A DNA stretch of 64,000 nt from Vibrio tritonius (GCF_001547935.1 NZ_AP014635.1:1984001-2048000); one strand, 5' to 3'. Positions 33,333 to 43,157 are shown, counted from the stretch's first letter. Numbers and translations: made by a program. Notes: generated from the sequence alone by a model not told the origin.

Positions 33333-34815
33333 GTTATCGCGTCCCCGCTGGCATCCTCTCAAATGGTATTTTTCCCGTAAACTGATTCACCAAATTGGCT
33401 TGGTGATTTTACTGGGATTCAGTTTGAGTTTCTTGCTCACGCTGTCGTTACTCTCCTACGACAAATCAGAACGGCTCAGTCAACTCTCGGTATCTGGTGC
33501 TTTGCAACGGGTCATTTCTGTCGCTTATACCTTACAGCAAACGCCCAGCACACTACATGATTCCATTCTTCGCGCCGCCAGCTCAGCCGATTTATCCCTA
33601 TCTCTAACCAACCATCCTCGAATTAATGAAGATCAACAAACCAGCAGTGTTGAACAAGCCATTGTGGAGCGCCTAACGAATTTGGGGCTGGGTAATGCGC
33701 ATATTGTGCTGGTCAACCAAACCGACCGCCCCGTGCTGGATCTCGACCCCAATATGAACGTCATGCACCGAGAACAAATGGGCAGCTCCATGATGGGGGC
33801 AGGTATGATGAATAATCATCATGGCTATTCAGTCAGAACCAATCGTGTCGCCTATCGAGCCACTATAAACGGATCGATCCCCCTCGCTTCCGGACAGTGG
33901 TTAAATTTTTCATCCGGTCTCTCTGACGATGTGGCTCACTGGTCAACGAGTGTCTTATTTGCCTTGCTTGCAGTGATGATTCTCACTATCTTTGGGTCAT
34001 TACTGATCATTCGCCGAGCTTTACGCCCCGTAACCGAGCTGGGGCATGCAGCTCAAGCTTTCGCACAAAATAAGCAAGTTTATCAGGTCGATAGTACCCA
34101 AAGCCCACAAGATCTCACCCACACCATTACCGCATTTAATGACATGCAAAAAGAAGTGGTCGATTACATTAAAGAACGCACCCAACTGCTGGCCGCGATT
34201 TCTCACGATCTGCGAACCCCACTCACCAGCTTACGACTACGTTTAGAATTTTTTCCCGACAGCGATGATAAAACTCAGCTACTACATACTTTGACTATCA
34301 TGGAAAAGATGCTGGCAGCCACATTACAGTTTGCCAAAAGCGACAGCCACCAAGAAGCACGGCAACCTTGCCAACTGGATCAGCTTTTAGCTGATATTAT
34401 CCGCGATTATGATGAAAAAGGGGTTGAGCTGGAACACCAGCCGATTCCACAAATCACCTTGCCCCTTCCTGTTGTGAGCGTGAGACGAGTTATCGACAAC
34501 CTCATCAATAATGCCATTCAATACGCCGGCAATGAGGCAACCATTGAGCTAAGTGCCTCAGTGAGCAAAGAACAACTGACCTTGTGTGTTGCCGATACAG
34601 GCCCGGGCATTAATGATGAACAACTAGATGATGTGGTAAAACCCTTTACTCGCCTAAATGCAGAACGAGATACGGCAAGTTCAAACGTGGGATTAGGACT
34701 TTCTATTTGTCAGGCGATTGCAGCAGCCTATGGTGGTAAACTGACACTAAGTGCCAACAAACCGCATGGCCTGCGAGCAGAAGTTACGTTCTCGATACCA
34801 ACACAATCTCTGTGA
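33325..34815 (+). CDS. Sensor histidine kinase with Met/His-rich periplasmic loop
   Basis: A 496-residue kinase from the ATG at 33325. TM1 is near residues 19-41 and TM2 near 213-233. The periplasmic domain between them contains MGSSMMGAGMMNNHHG at about 150-165. A HAMP segment is followed by the H-box LAAISHDLRTPLTSLRLRL (about 288-306), the N-box NLINNAIQYAG and the G-box VADTGPGIND. The periplasmic Met/His cluster suggests sensing of copper or silver, matching the divergent Met/His-rich secreted protein. That is inference. The kinase is convergent with the EPS-locus phosphatase gene. Confidence 0.88.
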   Translation: MTRLSRPRWHPLKWYFSRKLIHQIGLVILLGFSLSFLLTLSLLSYDKSERLSQLSVSGALQRVISVAYTLQQTPSTLHDSILRAASSADLSLSLTNHPRINEDQQTSSVEQAIVERLTNLGLGNAHIVLVNQTDRPVLDLDPNMNVMHREQMGSSMMGAGMMNNHHGYSVRTNRVAYRATINGSIPLASGQWLNFSSGLSDDVAHWSTSVLFALLAVMILTIFGSLLIIRRALRPVTELGHAAQAFAQNKQVYQVDSTQSPQDLTHTITAFNDMQKEVVDYIKERTQLLAAISHDLRTPLTSLRLRLEFFPDSDDKTQLLHTLTIMEKMLAATLQFAKSDSHQEARQPCQLDQLLADIIRDYDEKGVELEHQPIPQITLPLPVVSVRRVIDNLINNAIQYAGNEATIELSASVSKEQLTLCVADTGPGINDEQLDDVVKPFTRLNAERDTASSNVGLGLSICQAIAAAYGGKLTLSANKPHGLRAEVTFSIPTQSL

Positions 34816-34883
34816 GAGGTGCAAGACCGTTTGCAGCCCTATTCGACAGAATTAAATAGAAAATAAGCAATTCAAAAAACGGA

Positions 34884-35327
34884 TTATGCCAGCTTTTGAA
34901 TCCACTCTTTGGCCGCTTCATCAATTGTTTGAAACGCTAAACGAAAAGCAAGCTCTCCTCGATTAAAAGGGTCTTCAATGGTAATGCCCCCTTTCCACAA
35001 ACCAAACAAAAATACTTTGTAATTGGCGTCAGGGTAGTATTGGCAAAAACGCTCTAACTGCTCTCTTTCCATCACTAAGATAACATCGTAATTTTCAACT
35101 AAAGCATCACTAAGCTGAGTTGCTTGATGCTCACGTAAATCAACACCGTACTCACGGGCGATTCGAATCGCGACTTTGTCAGCAGTTTTGCCCTCAAGTC
35201 CGTGAGCTGTCACGTCCAACCCCGCAGAGGCAATATCAAGATAAGGACACAATGTACGAAGACGACTGGCTGCATAAGGCGAACGGCATAAATTTCCCGT
35301 ACACACCACTAAAACACGTTTATGCAC
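34884..35327 (-). CDS. Low-molecular-weight protein-tyrosine phosphatase (Wzb-like)
   Basis: A 147-residue phosphatase. The P-loop VCTGNLCRSP gives nucleophile C9 and R15 when started from the GTG at 35327. The general acid lies in the ITIEDPFNRG segment near residues 116-125. A TTG four codons further up is possible, but GAGGTG seven bases before the GTG supports the GTG. Such enzymes dephosphorylate bacterial tyrosine kinases that control polysaccharide length. Here the kinase is three genes upstream in the same minus-strand arm. The gene lies 19 bp after the AAA ATPase stop, so it ends this operon. Confidence 0.87.
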   Translation of the reverse strand: MHKRVLVVCTGNLCRSPYAASRLRTLCPYLDIASAGLDVTAHGLEGKTADKVAIRIAREYGVDLREHQATQLSDALVENYDVILVMEREQLERFCQYYPDANYKVFLFGLWKGGITIEDPFNRGELAFRLAFQTIDEAAKEWIQKLA

Positions 35328-35346
35328 TTTGCACCTCAATCATCAA

Positions 35347-36561
35347 TTACAACTCACTTTCACGCTCTTTAATCAACTGTTGTAACCAGCGTTTTTCAAC
35401 AAGTCGATTCGGCTCTGGCTCGGATGGTAATACACTCTCATGCTTCTGTTCTTGCGGTTTTGATACTCGCTTAGCATCATCATTGCTGGGGTGAGTGTTT
35501 CGTCCACTCTCTACTGAATCATCACTATTTGATAGCAATTTGCGTTTTTCTCGAATCATCCGATCCAACTGTTTGATAGACAAAATCTTACGTGCGATAA
35601 CATCATCCAGTACTTTATTCACCTCTGCCAAAATCTTATGCGTATGCTCAACTTCAATGTCATAACCTTCACGAGTCAGTCCATGATGCATCGAAGATAC
35701 CGTATTCGCATTCTTCGGAGCAGTGATTTGAGTTGTGGGCTGTAATCCCCCCGAAAGTTCACTCCCCATTTCATCCATTACACAGCGTACCGCCGTTTCA
35801 TCAACCTTGCTAAGGTTCTCCATAAAGGCATACAGAAAGAGACGATCCATAAAAATATTGATCTTTCTTGGCACACCGCCAGTGTATTGACTAATAAGGG
35901 GAAATATTGAATTCGTTAACTCAGGAAGATGATCCCATCCCACTACGCCAAGACGGTGCAAAATGTACTCTTGGGTTTGCGCAGTATTGAAAGTTTCTAA
36001 ATGACAAGACGCAATAATACGTTGTCGAAATTGCTCCATTTCGGGTAATTCAATAATAGGTTTGAGCTCTTCCTGACCCAACAAAAAACTTTGAATAAGT
36101 GGCTTATCATCCACCTGAAAATTAGACAACATCCGCAACTCTTCAATCGTTTCCGACGGCAGGTTTTGTGCTTCATCAATCACCAACAGCGCCCGCTTTC
36201 CTTGACGATGCAAACTATGCAAAAAACCATCAAGCCGTTTTAACGTTTCAGATTTGCCTAGACCTTCGACTTGAAGACCAAAGTTTGATGCAATCATATT
36301 GATCAGTGCATCGGGTGTTAAATGAGTGGTCACGAGTTGAATTGCCGTTATCGACTCATCAAGGGAATTTAATAGACTGCGGGCAATCGTCGTTTTACCC
36401 GTTCCTACAGGCCCAGTGACAACAATAAACCCCTCTCCCGACTCTAAGCCATAACGAAGATAAGATATGGCTTTACTGTGATGCGGACTGCCATAAAAAA
36501 AAGTCGGATCAGGGCTGAGTTTGAAGGGTTTTCCCGATAACCCAAAATGCGATTCATACAT
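35347..36561 (-). CDS. XrtA-associated ExeA-like AAA ATPase
   Basis: A 404-residue ATPase beginning MYESHFGLSGKPFKLSPDPT. Walker A is GPVGTGKT (residues 50-57) and Walker B is ALLVIDEAQN (about 124-133). Its opening and length fit the ATPase found in PEP-CTERM/exosortase EPS loci (relative of ExeA/GspA). Residues 270-404 are a charged, mostly helical extension of low conservation. It probably energises assembly or export of polysaccharide. It starts 3 bp after the outer-membrane barrel gene. Confidence 0.85.
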   Translation of the reverse strand: MYESHFGLSGKPFKLSPDPTFFYGSPHHSKAISYLRYGLESGEGFIVVTGPVGTGKTTIARSLLNSLDESITAIQLVTTHLTPDALINMIASNFGLQVEGLGKSETLKRLDGFLHSLHRQGKRALLVIDEAQNLPSETIEELRMLSNFQVDDKPLIQSFLLGQEELKPIIELPEMEQFRQRIIASCHLETFNTAQTQEYILHRLGVVGWDHLPELTNSIFPLISQYTGGVPRKINIFMDRLFLYAFMENLSKVDETAVRCVMDEMGSELSGGLQPTTQITAPKNANTVSSMHHGLTREGYDIEVEHTHKILAEVNKVLDDVIARKILSIKQLDRMIREKRKLLSNSDDSVESGRNTHPSNDDAKRVSKPQEQKHESVLPSEPEPNRLVEKRWLQQLIKERESEL

Positions 36562-36563
36562 AA

Positions 36564-38021
36564 CTAAAGCTCTTTCCTTACGTTGAGGCTTACCCGATTT
36601 TCTTGATAAGCAGCGCTGCTTGAGGTCGAGGAGCGATCTTCATAAGAAAGCTCAAAGTCTACCGATAAATCCGCGGCAAATTTTTTGCTTAACTCGAGAT
36701 CCCATTTGCGATAGTAATCTTCTTGGTTGCTCTCATTCTGGTTATAAAACTTGTAATGCTTGAACTGAAACCCTGGTGTCAGCGTCATGGAACGAGTCAA
36801 TTTATGCTCAAGGTTAAGCTTCGAACTGTAGGTCTCTACCTGAGTATCATTAGCGATATTACTCATCGATTGCTTCTTATCCGATGAAATTATCAGCTTG
36901 GCAATCGTGCGTTTAAATGCCAATTGGCTTTCCCAGCTAAACGTTTTTGTTAAAGATAACTGATTAATTTCAGCGCCTTCGATATACAAACTTCTATCGT
37001 AATTCGATACCGATTCTGTGTAGCTAACCGTGTTGGTTAATCGGTGATGGGTATGTTTAAACGATAGTGTGTAGGCATCACCATAAAAACGTTGTTTATA
37101 ATCGGCATCCAGCGATGTGCGAGGAGAAGGAGCCCAATGGGCCTTTGCGCGCCATGAGTCAGAGTCGTCCTCCTTTAAAGTAAAATCGTAACCAACTTCA
37201 ATATAAGAACTTTTGGAAAAATAATAACGAACCCCAGGTCCTACACTGGCTGAATCTTGGCTATCTGAGCGCCCCTGCCCTTGGTAATTTTCATAATAGG
37301 AATGTACTAGAGGGCTGATCCCGCTCTCGGTACGCCAACCAAACTCGTTTTCAGCTTCTGTTGATTTGGTGTTCTTATCCTCACTTTGCCCTTGCGTTAA
37401 CTCATAGCGATCAACGCTGGACCAAAACAGAGTGTGTGCAGCTTGTCCTTGTTGTAAATTCAACGTGCCAGTATAAGAGTGGTTATTCCCTACACTGTCT
37501 TCATTGTTGGTGACGCTAGCATCAACTTTCGTATTAAGATCAAACATACCCGCAGGATTACTCTGATAAGAGAGCCCAGCTTGCGCATTACGTGATTCAA
37601 TGGTGTTGCCATTACTGACATCGTTATTCGCGTTTATTTCTAAATTCCGAGAAACATTGGAAATTGACGCAGCCACATTGCCACGCACATTCGTAGTAGA
37701 AAATAGCCCTTTATCGGCATTAAACGAGAGCGAATTAAATAACTTATTTTTTTCCGAATCGTATGAATACACCAACTGTTGCAACGTATAATCGAGCGAC
37801 AATTGACCATCATTGCCTTTCGCCTGAACACTCAGCCCACCTGTAAAATAAGTAATAGAACTGGTCTGTTCATTCGTTGCTACGGAATTAACATTATCCG
37901 TATATACGAGTTTAGTTTCGAGGCTAGGCGTTACCAATACATCAGCGGCGAAACTTGTCTTAGTCATAACAAGGATAAAGCTCAGTGAGTAAACACTACT
38001 TTTTATTATCCTTCGAACCAT
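36564..38021 (-). CDS. XrtA-associated outer-membrane beta-barrel protein
   Basis: About 485 residues from the ATG at 38021. The signal peptide begins MVRRIIKSSVYSLSFILVMT and ends TSFA. The rest is beta-rich with short loops (YIEVGYDFTLKEDDSDSW, FELSYEDRSSTSSS) and a C-terminus SLNVRKEL. This is the pattern of the large barrel of PEP-CTERM EPS loci, thought to be the outer-membrane exit for the polymer. The start lies inside the last codons of the kinase gene, in another frame; further ATGs upstream arise from the kinase's Tyr-Gly repeat. The overlap implies translational coupling. Confidence 0.8.
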   Translation of the reverse strand: MVRRIIKSSVYSLSFILVMTKTSFAADVLVTPSLETKLVYTDNVNSVATNEQTSSITYFTGGLSVQAKGNDGQLSLDYTLQQLVYSYDSEKNKLFNSLSFNADKGLFSTTNVRGNVAASISNVSRNLEINANNDVSNGNTIESRNAQAGLSYQSNPAGMFDLNTKVDASVTNNEDSVGNNHSYTGTLNLQQGQAAHTLFWSSVDRYELTQGQSEDKNTKSTEAENEFGWRTESGISPLVHSYYENYQGQGRSDSQDSASVGPGVRYYFSKSSYIEVGYDFTLKEDDSDSWRAKAHWAPSPRTSLDADYKQRFYGDAYTLSFKHTHHRLTNTVSYTESVSNYDRSLYIEGAEINQLSLTKTFSWESQLAFKRTIAKLIISSDKKQSMSNIANDTQVETYSSKLNLEHKLTRSMTLTPGFQFKHYKFYNQNESNQEDYYRKWDLELSKKFAADLSVDFELSYEDRSSTSSSAAYQENRVSLNVRKEL

Positions 38022-38922
38022 AGCCATATCCATAGCCGTATCCATAACCATGCCCTGCTGTTTGCACTGCTTTATTAATCACGAATCCAGTATCAATTTC
38101 GCTGTTGAGAAGCGCCACCGCCTGTTTGATATCACCTAATTTCGTTTTATTTTGCTCTACCACTACGATCGCTTGTCCGACTAAATTAGACAGAGTCACC
38201 GTTTCCACAACGCCAAGCAGCGGTGGGCAGTCTAGCAAAATGATGCGGTCACTATAGCGGCTTGCAATTTCTTCCATTAACGCCGCCATTTTGCCACTCG
38301 ATAGCAATTCATAACTCATATTGTTAGAACTGCCTGCCGGCATAACGCGAAAATCAGGTACTGTCGTCGGGTAAATAATATCGCTTAAATCACCGACATT
38401 ACCCAAAAGATAATCGGTTAAGCCCGGCATATCATTATCAAACCCTAACGTGTCACCAATACTTGGGCTTAATACATCGGCATCGATTAACAGTACAGTC
38501 TTGTCCTGTTCACTGGCTATACTCAAAGCTAAGTTAATAGAAACAAAGGTTTTGCCTTCATTCATATTGGGGCTGGATACCATGATAAGGTTACGTTTAT
38601 TGGCTGAAGGCTTATGTTCCTCTTCCGGAGTAAAGGCTTTCTTAAGTAACTTATGCTTGATTAGACGAAATTCATCTTTTATCTGACGTTCCGATTCGTT
38701 AGACCCATTATTGATCATTCCTAAACTCTCTAGCAGAGAGTTGTTAATAGGGATAATACGACTGCTGTCTTTAAACGGCTCTTTTTTACCTTCTATTTTC
38801 GTCACGGCAGGCTGAGATTCTGCCCCTGACAGCGCATCCGCTGAACTCTTTAGTGCCTCAGCTGCATTACTTTTTGGGGACGTATGGCGAAGTTCACCCA
38901 TCGCTTTTTCAATTGTACTCAT
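37996..38922 (-). CDS. XrtA-associated tyrosine autokinase (CpsD/CapB type)
   Basis: A 308-residue BY-kinase. Walker A-like SSPNMNEGKT is near residues 116-125, Walker A' VLLIDADVLSPS near 143-154, and Walker B IILLDCPPLLG near 230-240. The C-terminus is a tyrosine cluster, GHGYGYGYGYGYGSKDNKK, the autophosphorylation tail. It works with the chain-length protein encoded just upstream to control polymer length, and is probably reset by the phosphatase at the end of this arm. A long charged N-terminal extension (1-80) is typical of the exosortase-linked version. Confidence 0.88.
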   Translation of the reverse strand: MSTIEKAMGELRHTSPKSNAAEALKSSADALSGAESQPAVTKIEGKKEPFKDSSRIIPINNSLLESLGMINNGSNESERQIKDEFRLIKHKLLKKAFTPEEEHKPSANKRNLIMVSSPNMNEGKTFVSINLALSIASEQDKTVLLIDADVLSPSIGDTLGFDNDMPGLTDYLLGNVGDLSDIIYPTTVPDFRVMPAGSSNNMSYELLSSGKMAALMEEIASRYSDRIILLDCPPLLGVVETVTLSNLVGQAIVVVEQNKTKLGDIKQAVALLNSEIDTGFVINKAVQTAGHGYGYGYGYGYGSKDNKK

Positions 38923-38937
38923 GACTTCTCCCCGTCT

Positions 38938-40470
38938 TTAAATCAAGCTGTCTTGAATAGAAGGAACCACACTAATTGCCACGATAGTGGCAAAAAGCAA
39001 TATCAACAGCACATTCGATAAAATAAACAACTTGGTTTTTCTTTTTTCCCATGTCGAGATACCTGACACGTGTGTCGCGGAGACTACGCCATAGGTACTA
39101 AAACCGGTGAGATTCAGTAATTGATTCGTCGATGAAACTACCGGCGATATTTGACTTAGTAAGAATGACAAACCGATACCCGCCCCTACTCCAACCAACA
39201 ATACTGCACTAAACCAAAGAGGCCGCATTGGACCTGAGGGTTTTTCCGGTACGCGAGGCGGATCGATAATGCGGAATTTGATATCATCAGCAGAATTACC
39301 AACGCTTTGCGAAATACGTGCACTCTCTTTACGAGACAGCAACTGTTCATATTTCTCTTTGGTAATGTTGTAGTTACGAGTTAACGATGTGAGTTGCGCT
39401 TCCACGCCGGGCACTTTATCTAGATCTTTTTGTAACTCTGTAATCTTATCTTGATAATTGTCTACACGTACTTTCAGAGACGCGACATCACTTTCAGATT
39501 CGCTGTAACTCCTTTTAAGATCTTGATAAACCGGATCATTAGCCAACGCATCTTCTACGGTGTAGGTATCAAGTTGCTTTTTACGTAGCGCCTGTAAATC
39601 GGCTAGCTGATTGCGCGTTTCAATGACATCCGGATGCCTCTCTGTATAACGAAACAGCAGATCATCCAGTCGCTGTTGCAAAGAGTTTATTCGATCATCA
39701 TAGTCCGTTTTTCCCCGCAGAACAGCGCTGTGAGCAGACTGCTCTTCCTTACGCAGTTGACGAGAAATAGATTTCGATTTGGTTATTGCCTCATTAAGTG
39801 CTAGCCGGGCACTTTCAAGGGCTGCTTTATTCTTTTCTAACTGGGCGTAATAACCAGAGTCGCTACCAGGTAAAAAACCTTGATATTTACGCTTAAAATC
39901 CGCCAGTTTCGCTTCGTCATTTTTTAACCGAGATTCATATTCAGTAATCTGCGTGGCAATGATCTGACTGGCATTATCGGTATCTATACGCTGCTCGGAA
40001 AGCGTATTTTCGACAAACACATTCAGTGCTGCTTGCACAACATTTTTCGTGTAAACAGGGTCTTCACCTTGATAACTAATGACATACAAGTTTTCTCGCC
40101 CACCAGAGCTTATATTGATATTGTTTTCTAAATTCTTGATGATAGCTTCATATTCCGCGCTATTTTTCGCCCGCACATTGGCATCCACGTTTCTGGCAAT
40201 GATCTCCAAATTGGAACGACTCAACAGCGTTTTTACCATCAATTGCAGCTCTTTAGAGGGATCGACCTCTACCGCTAAACCACGAAGCAATGGTTTTAGA
40301 ATTGAGCGAGTATCCGCGTACACTCGGGCCTCAGCCGTATATTGGTCTGGCATGATTGCGACAAAAATCCACCCACAAATACACACTAGCCAACTGACAA
40401 TCACTATATAGCGCTTTTTCAGCCACACACCGCGAAGATACTGAATGATCTCTTCAAACATTTCCTGCAT
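38938..40470 (-). CDS. XrtA-associated polysaccharide chain-length protein (Wzz/GNVR)
   Basis: A 510-residue inner-membrane co-polymerase. TM1 is near residues 21-37 and TM2 near 418-440, with a further C-terminal hydrophobic stretch near 480-500. The periplasmic part has long coiled coils (about 170-395). The KPSGPMRPLWF segment before TM2 is the Pro-rich Wzz motif. It sets chain length of the exopolysaccharide together with the tyrosine kinase 15 bp downstream. Two Met codons lie at the start (residues 1 and 4); the first is used here. Length fits the PEP-CTERM chain-length family. Confidence 0.88.
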   Translation of the reverse strand: MQEMFEEIIQYLRGVWLKKRYIVIVSWLVCICGWIFVAIMPDQYTAEARVYADTRSILKPLLRGLAVEVDPSKELQLMVKTLLSRSNLEIIARNVDANVRAKNSAEYEAIIKNLENNINISSGGRENLYVISYQGEDPVYTKNVVQAALNVFVENTLSEQRIDTDNASQIIATQITEYESRLKNDEAKLADFKRKYQGFLPGSDSGYYAQLEKNKAALESARLALNEAITKSKSISRQLRKEEQSAHSAVLRGKTDYDDRINSLQQRLDDLLFRYTERHPDVIETRNQLADLQALRKKQLDTYTVEDALANDPVYQDLKRSYSESESDVASLKVRVDNYQDKITELQKDLDKVPGVEAQLTSLTRNYNITKEKYEQLLSRKESARISQSVGNSADDIKFRIIDPPRVPEKPSGPMRPLWFSAVLLVGVGAGIGLSFLLSQISPVVSSTNQLLNLTGFSTYGVVSATHVSGISTWEKRKTKLFILSNVLLILLFATIVAISVVPSIQDSLI

Positions 40471-40486
40471 TATCCGCTACCCCAAA

Positions 40487-41134
40487 TTAAAACCAAGATT
40501 CTGGGATAATGATGATATCCCCAGGTAACAAGTCGACATTAGCTTTGATATTTCCATCCTCAAGCAACTCGTCAATATTCAATCCATACTGCACTTGTTT
40601 CCCATTAACGACTCGAATTAAACTGGCGTTATTGCCATTGGCATACTCTGTTAAACCACCAACTTGAATCATTGCATCAAGTAAAGTCATATTCTTGGTG
40701 TAGCTAATTGCTTTCGGTTCAGAGGCTTCGCCAATCACTCGCACTTGTTCACTAAAAGGACCGACGAAACCGTCTACGATGACGGAAACAATAGGTTGAC
40801 GAACATAGTTAGCGAGCTTTGCTTCAATTTCTCTAGCTAGCTGAGTTGGGGTTTTCCCTGACGCGTGTATATCTTCCACTAATGATGTGGTAATCATGCC
40901 ATCAGGTCTTACTTTGTATGTCCCTGACACTTCAGAATTGCCCCACACAAATACATTCAAAGAATCACCAGGACCAATAAGATAGGAATAATCACTAATA
41001 TTTTTAGTCAGTGATGGATGTACTGTTGCTGTGGGAAGATCTGGCAAAGAACTAGTACACGCAACAATAAACATCGAATAAAAAACCACGCCTAAGCGTG
41101 AAATAAAAATTAAGAACTTACCCAAGCCATTCAT
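40487..41134 (-). CDS. XrtA-associated polysaccharide export lipoprotein (Wza-type)
   Basis: About 215 residues from the ATG at 41134. The signal peptide ends in a lipobox (FIVAC, acylated Cys near residue 26). The poly-saccharide export domain follows, with YLIGPGDSLNVFVWGNSEVS and VRPDGMITTSLVEDI. Two SLBB-like segments follow (VRVIGEASEPKAISY, LLPGDIIIIPESWF). It forms the outer-membrane/periplasmic part of the export channel. A 9-codon upstream extension is open but would disturb the signal peptide. It is first in the minus arm, whose promoter lies in the 628-bp divergent gap. Confidence 0.86.
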   Translation of the reverse strand: MNGLGKFLIFISRLGVVFYSMFIVACTSSLPDLPTATVHPSLTKNISDYSYLIGPGDSLNVFVWGNSEVSGTYKVRPDGMITTSLVEDIHASGKTPTQLAREIEAKLANYVRQPIVSVIVDGFVGPFSEQVRVIGEASEPKAISYTKNMTLLDAMIQVGGLTEYANGNNASLIRVVNGKQVQYGLNIDELLEDGNIKANVDLLPGDIIIIPESWF

Positions 41135-41762
41135 AGTTACACCCACCGTATGTATATCCAACCATCCCTTGTTTCAGGTATTAACTTCATTTTCATAAGT
41201 AAATATCATAGAAAATAAAGTTGAAGTAAGGCAGTTATAATTTATAACCAATTGCCAATTATAAACAGCTATCTATTTATTTATCTTGGGTAATTTACCC
41301 AAGTGGTTAATAATCAAAACAACTGTTTCAATATTGAGACAATAGTTCATTGAATTACTAACCTTCTGAACTAGACTATCGAACGGTAATAATTTAACAA
41401 AAAGGTGAAGCATGTTTATAAATATAGACTACTATCTTGACCCGGCACGTAAATTAGGACAAAGTGATAAACAAAAGATAGCGTCAAAACCGGCTTAATT
41501 TATATATAACTTTACACGGCGCAAATAAAAACACAACTATCAATAACAATAAGAACACAGCTACAAAAAATGGAATAAGGCTATGATATTTAATTGAATT
41601 ATTGCATCAGCGCCTTTTAAATTTTTAGTTGATTCAGAATGAGCAGAGAATGGCATTGTATTTAATTATCTATTTATAATTAGTCAGTTATATAATGCTA
41701 GAACATGAACGAGATGCACAATAAGCATCGGTTCAGTTTATCTCTGGAGCTAGGGATAAAAA
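41135..41762. other. Divergent control region of the XrtA locus
   Basis: AT-rich 628 bp holding the promoters for both arms. A short TTGGGTAATTTACCCAA dyad occurs at about 41285-41301 and a small reading frame at 41412-41498. No other gene is visible. Confidence 0.55.
41412..41498 (+). CDS. Possible 28-residue small protein
   Basis: ATG at 41412 is preceded by AAAGGTGAAG at good spacing. The frame reads MFINIDYYLDPARKLGQSDK and ends after KPA. The codons give a charged, plausible peptide, but a chance frame cannot be excluded. It could act as a leader peptide for the plus arm. No family recognised. Confidence 0.25.
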   Translation: MFINIDYYLDPARKLGQSDKQKIASKPA

Positions 41763-43157
41763 ATGAACAGCACACTTTTAAATGGCATAAAAGCCAGTAG
41801 CCTAGTGGTGATCATCACTGACTATATAGCCATAGTTGGCGCGTATTTCTTGTGCTACTACATGGTGAATTATTATTTATCATCACAGATCCACATAGTG
41901 ATAGTTAATCAATGGGTTCAACCGATAATATTCGCAATAACCACCTCTATTTTTATACTCTCTGTTGGATTATACAATATAAAATTAAGAGCAACATTTT
42001 CTGGCATCGTTGTTAGAATATTTGTTTGCGTATTACTAGCTTATGTTATTGATAAATTAGTTTACTTATTGACAAGATTTAACCAACCAGAACATTTTGC
42101 AGAGTATTTCGCTATCATCACATTTTGTACGTTGGTCGTTACTCGTTATTTACTGAGTAAAACCGCCTACCAGCGCTTAGGTGAACGTAATATTCTGGTG
42201 TTAGGTTCAGGTGAACGAGCAAAAGTCATTGAACAATACATGCGACGTAAAACTGACCGAATTGGGTTGAACTTTATTGGTTTTATAGTCATGCAAGGTG
42301 ACTCCACTGATGGGATAAAAAACGAGCAAAAACTGGTCCTTGAGGAACCTTTAGACGTATTTGCCGTTAAAAACCGTATTGATGAAATTGTTGTTGCTTG
42401 TGATGAACGCCGTAATGTATTGCCAAATGAGAGCCTCGCCATTTGTAAACGCCAAGGCATTAATATCAAAAATATTGTCGATTTTTTCGAGCATGAAACG
42501 GGCCAAGTTGTTGTTACCCAAGTTTATCCATCATGGATCATTTATGGACCAAGCCATCGGTACAATCAATTACATAAAACCTTAGATTGGCTGTTCAACG
42601 CCTGCATTGCACTCGCTATTTTCTTTATCACTTGGCCATTTATGCTCATCGCAATCTTGGCAATAAAAGTTGAAGATGGTTTCAGTGCTCCCGTTCTCTA
42701 CTCCCAAACTCGAGTGGGGTTAGACGGTAAACTATTTTCAATCTACAAGTTTCGCAGCATGAGTCTTGATGCAGAAAAAGATGGCGCGAAATGGGCTCAA
42801 GCCGCAGACCCTCGAGTGACAAAAGTAGGCAACTTCTTACGCAAATACCGAATAGATGAATTACCCCAACTCTTTAATGTCCTAAAAGGTGATATGGGGT
42901 TTGTTGGTCCAAGACCTGAACGCCCTCAATTTACGAAACAATTTGAGATAGACATCCCCTTTTATAATCAACGCTACAGTGTACGCCCAGGTTTAACTGG
43001 TTGGGCACAGCTCAAGTACCCTTATGGCAGCAGCGAAAAAGACGCTATAGAAAAGCTTAAATACGACCTGTATTACATCAAATATCGTGGTTTTTTATTC
43101 GACCTATTAATCCTACTCCGGACCACTGAAGTAGTGCTATTTGGTAAGGGTCGTTAA
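41763..43157 (+). CDS. XrtA-associated initiating sugar-phosphate transferase
   Basis: A 464-residue membrane protein with four N-terminal helices (about 10-115), a CoA-binding-like central part (NILVLGSGERAKVIE near 143-157) and a C-terminal bacterial sugar transferase domain after helix 5 (about 275-295). Its signature is YKFRSMSLDAEKDG, RKYRIDELPQLFNVLKGDMG and FVGPRPERPQF. It starts the polymer by putting the first sugar phosphate on undecaprenyl phosphate. GGAG lies 15 bases before the ATG. It is the first gene of the plus arm. Confidence 0.9.
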   Translation: MNSTLLNGIKASSLVVIITDYIAIVGAYFLCYYMVNYYLSSQIHIVIVNQWVQPIIFAITTSIFILSVGLYNIKLRATFSGIVVRIFVCVLLAYVIDKLVYLLTRFNQPEHFAEYFAIITFCTLVVTRYLLSKTAYQRLGERNILVLGSGERAKVIEQYMRRKTDRIGLNFIGFIVMQGDSTDGIKNEQKLVLEEPLDVFAVKNRIDEIVVACDERRNVLPNESLAICKRQGINIKNIVDFFEHETGQVVVTQVYPSWIIYGPSHRYNQLHKTLDWLFNACIALAIFFITWPFMLIAILAIKVEDGFSAPVLYSQTRVGLDGKLFSIYKFRSMSLDAEKDGAKWAQAADPRVTKVGNFLRKYRIDELPQLFNVLKGDMGFVGPRPERPQFTKQFEIDIPFYNQRYSVRPGLTGWAQLKYPYGSSEKDAIEKLKYDLYYIKYRGFLFDLLILLRTTEVVLFGKGR

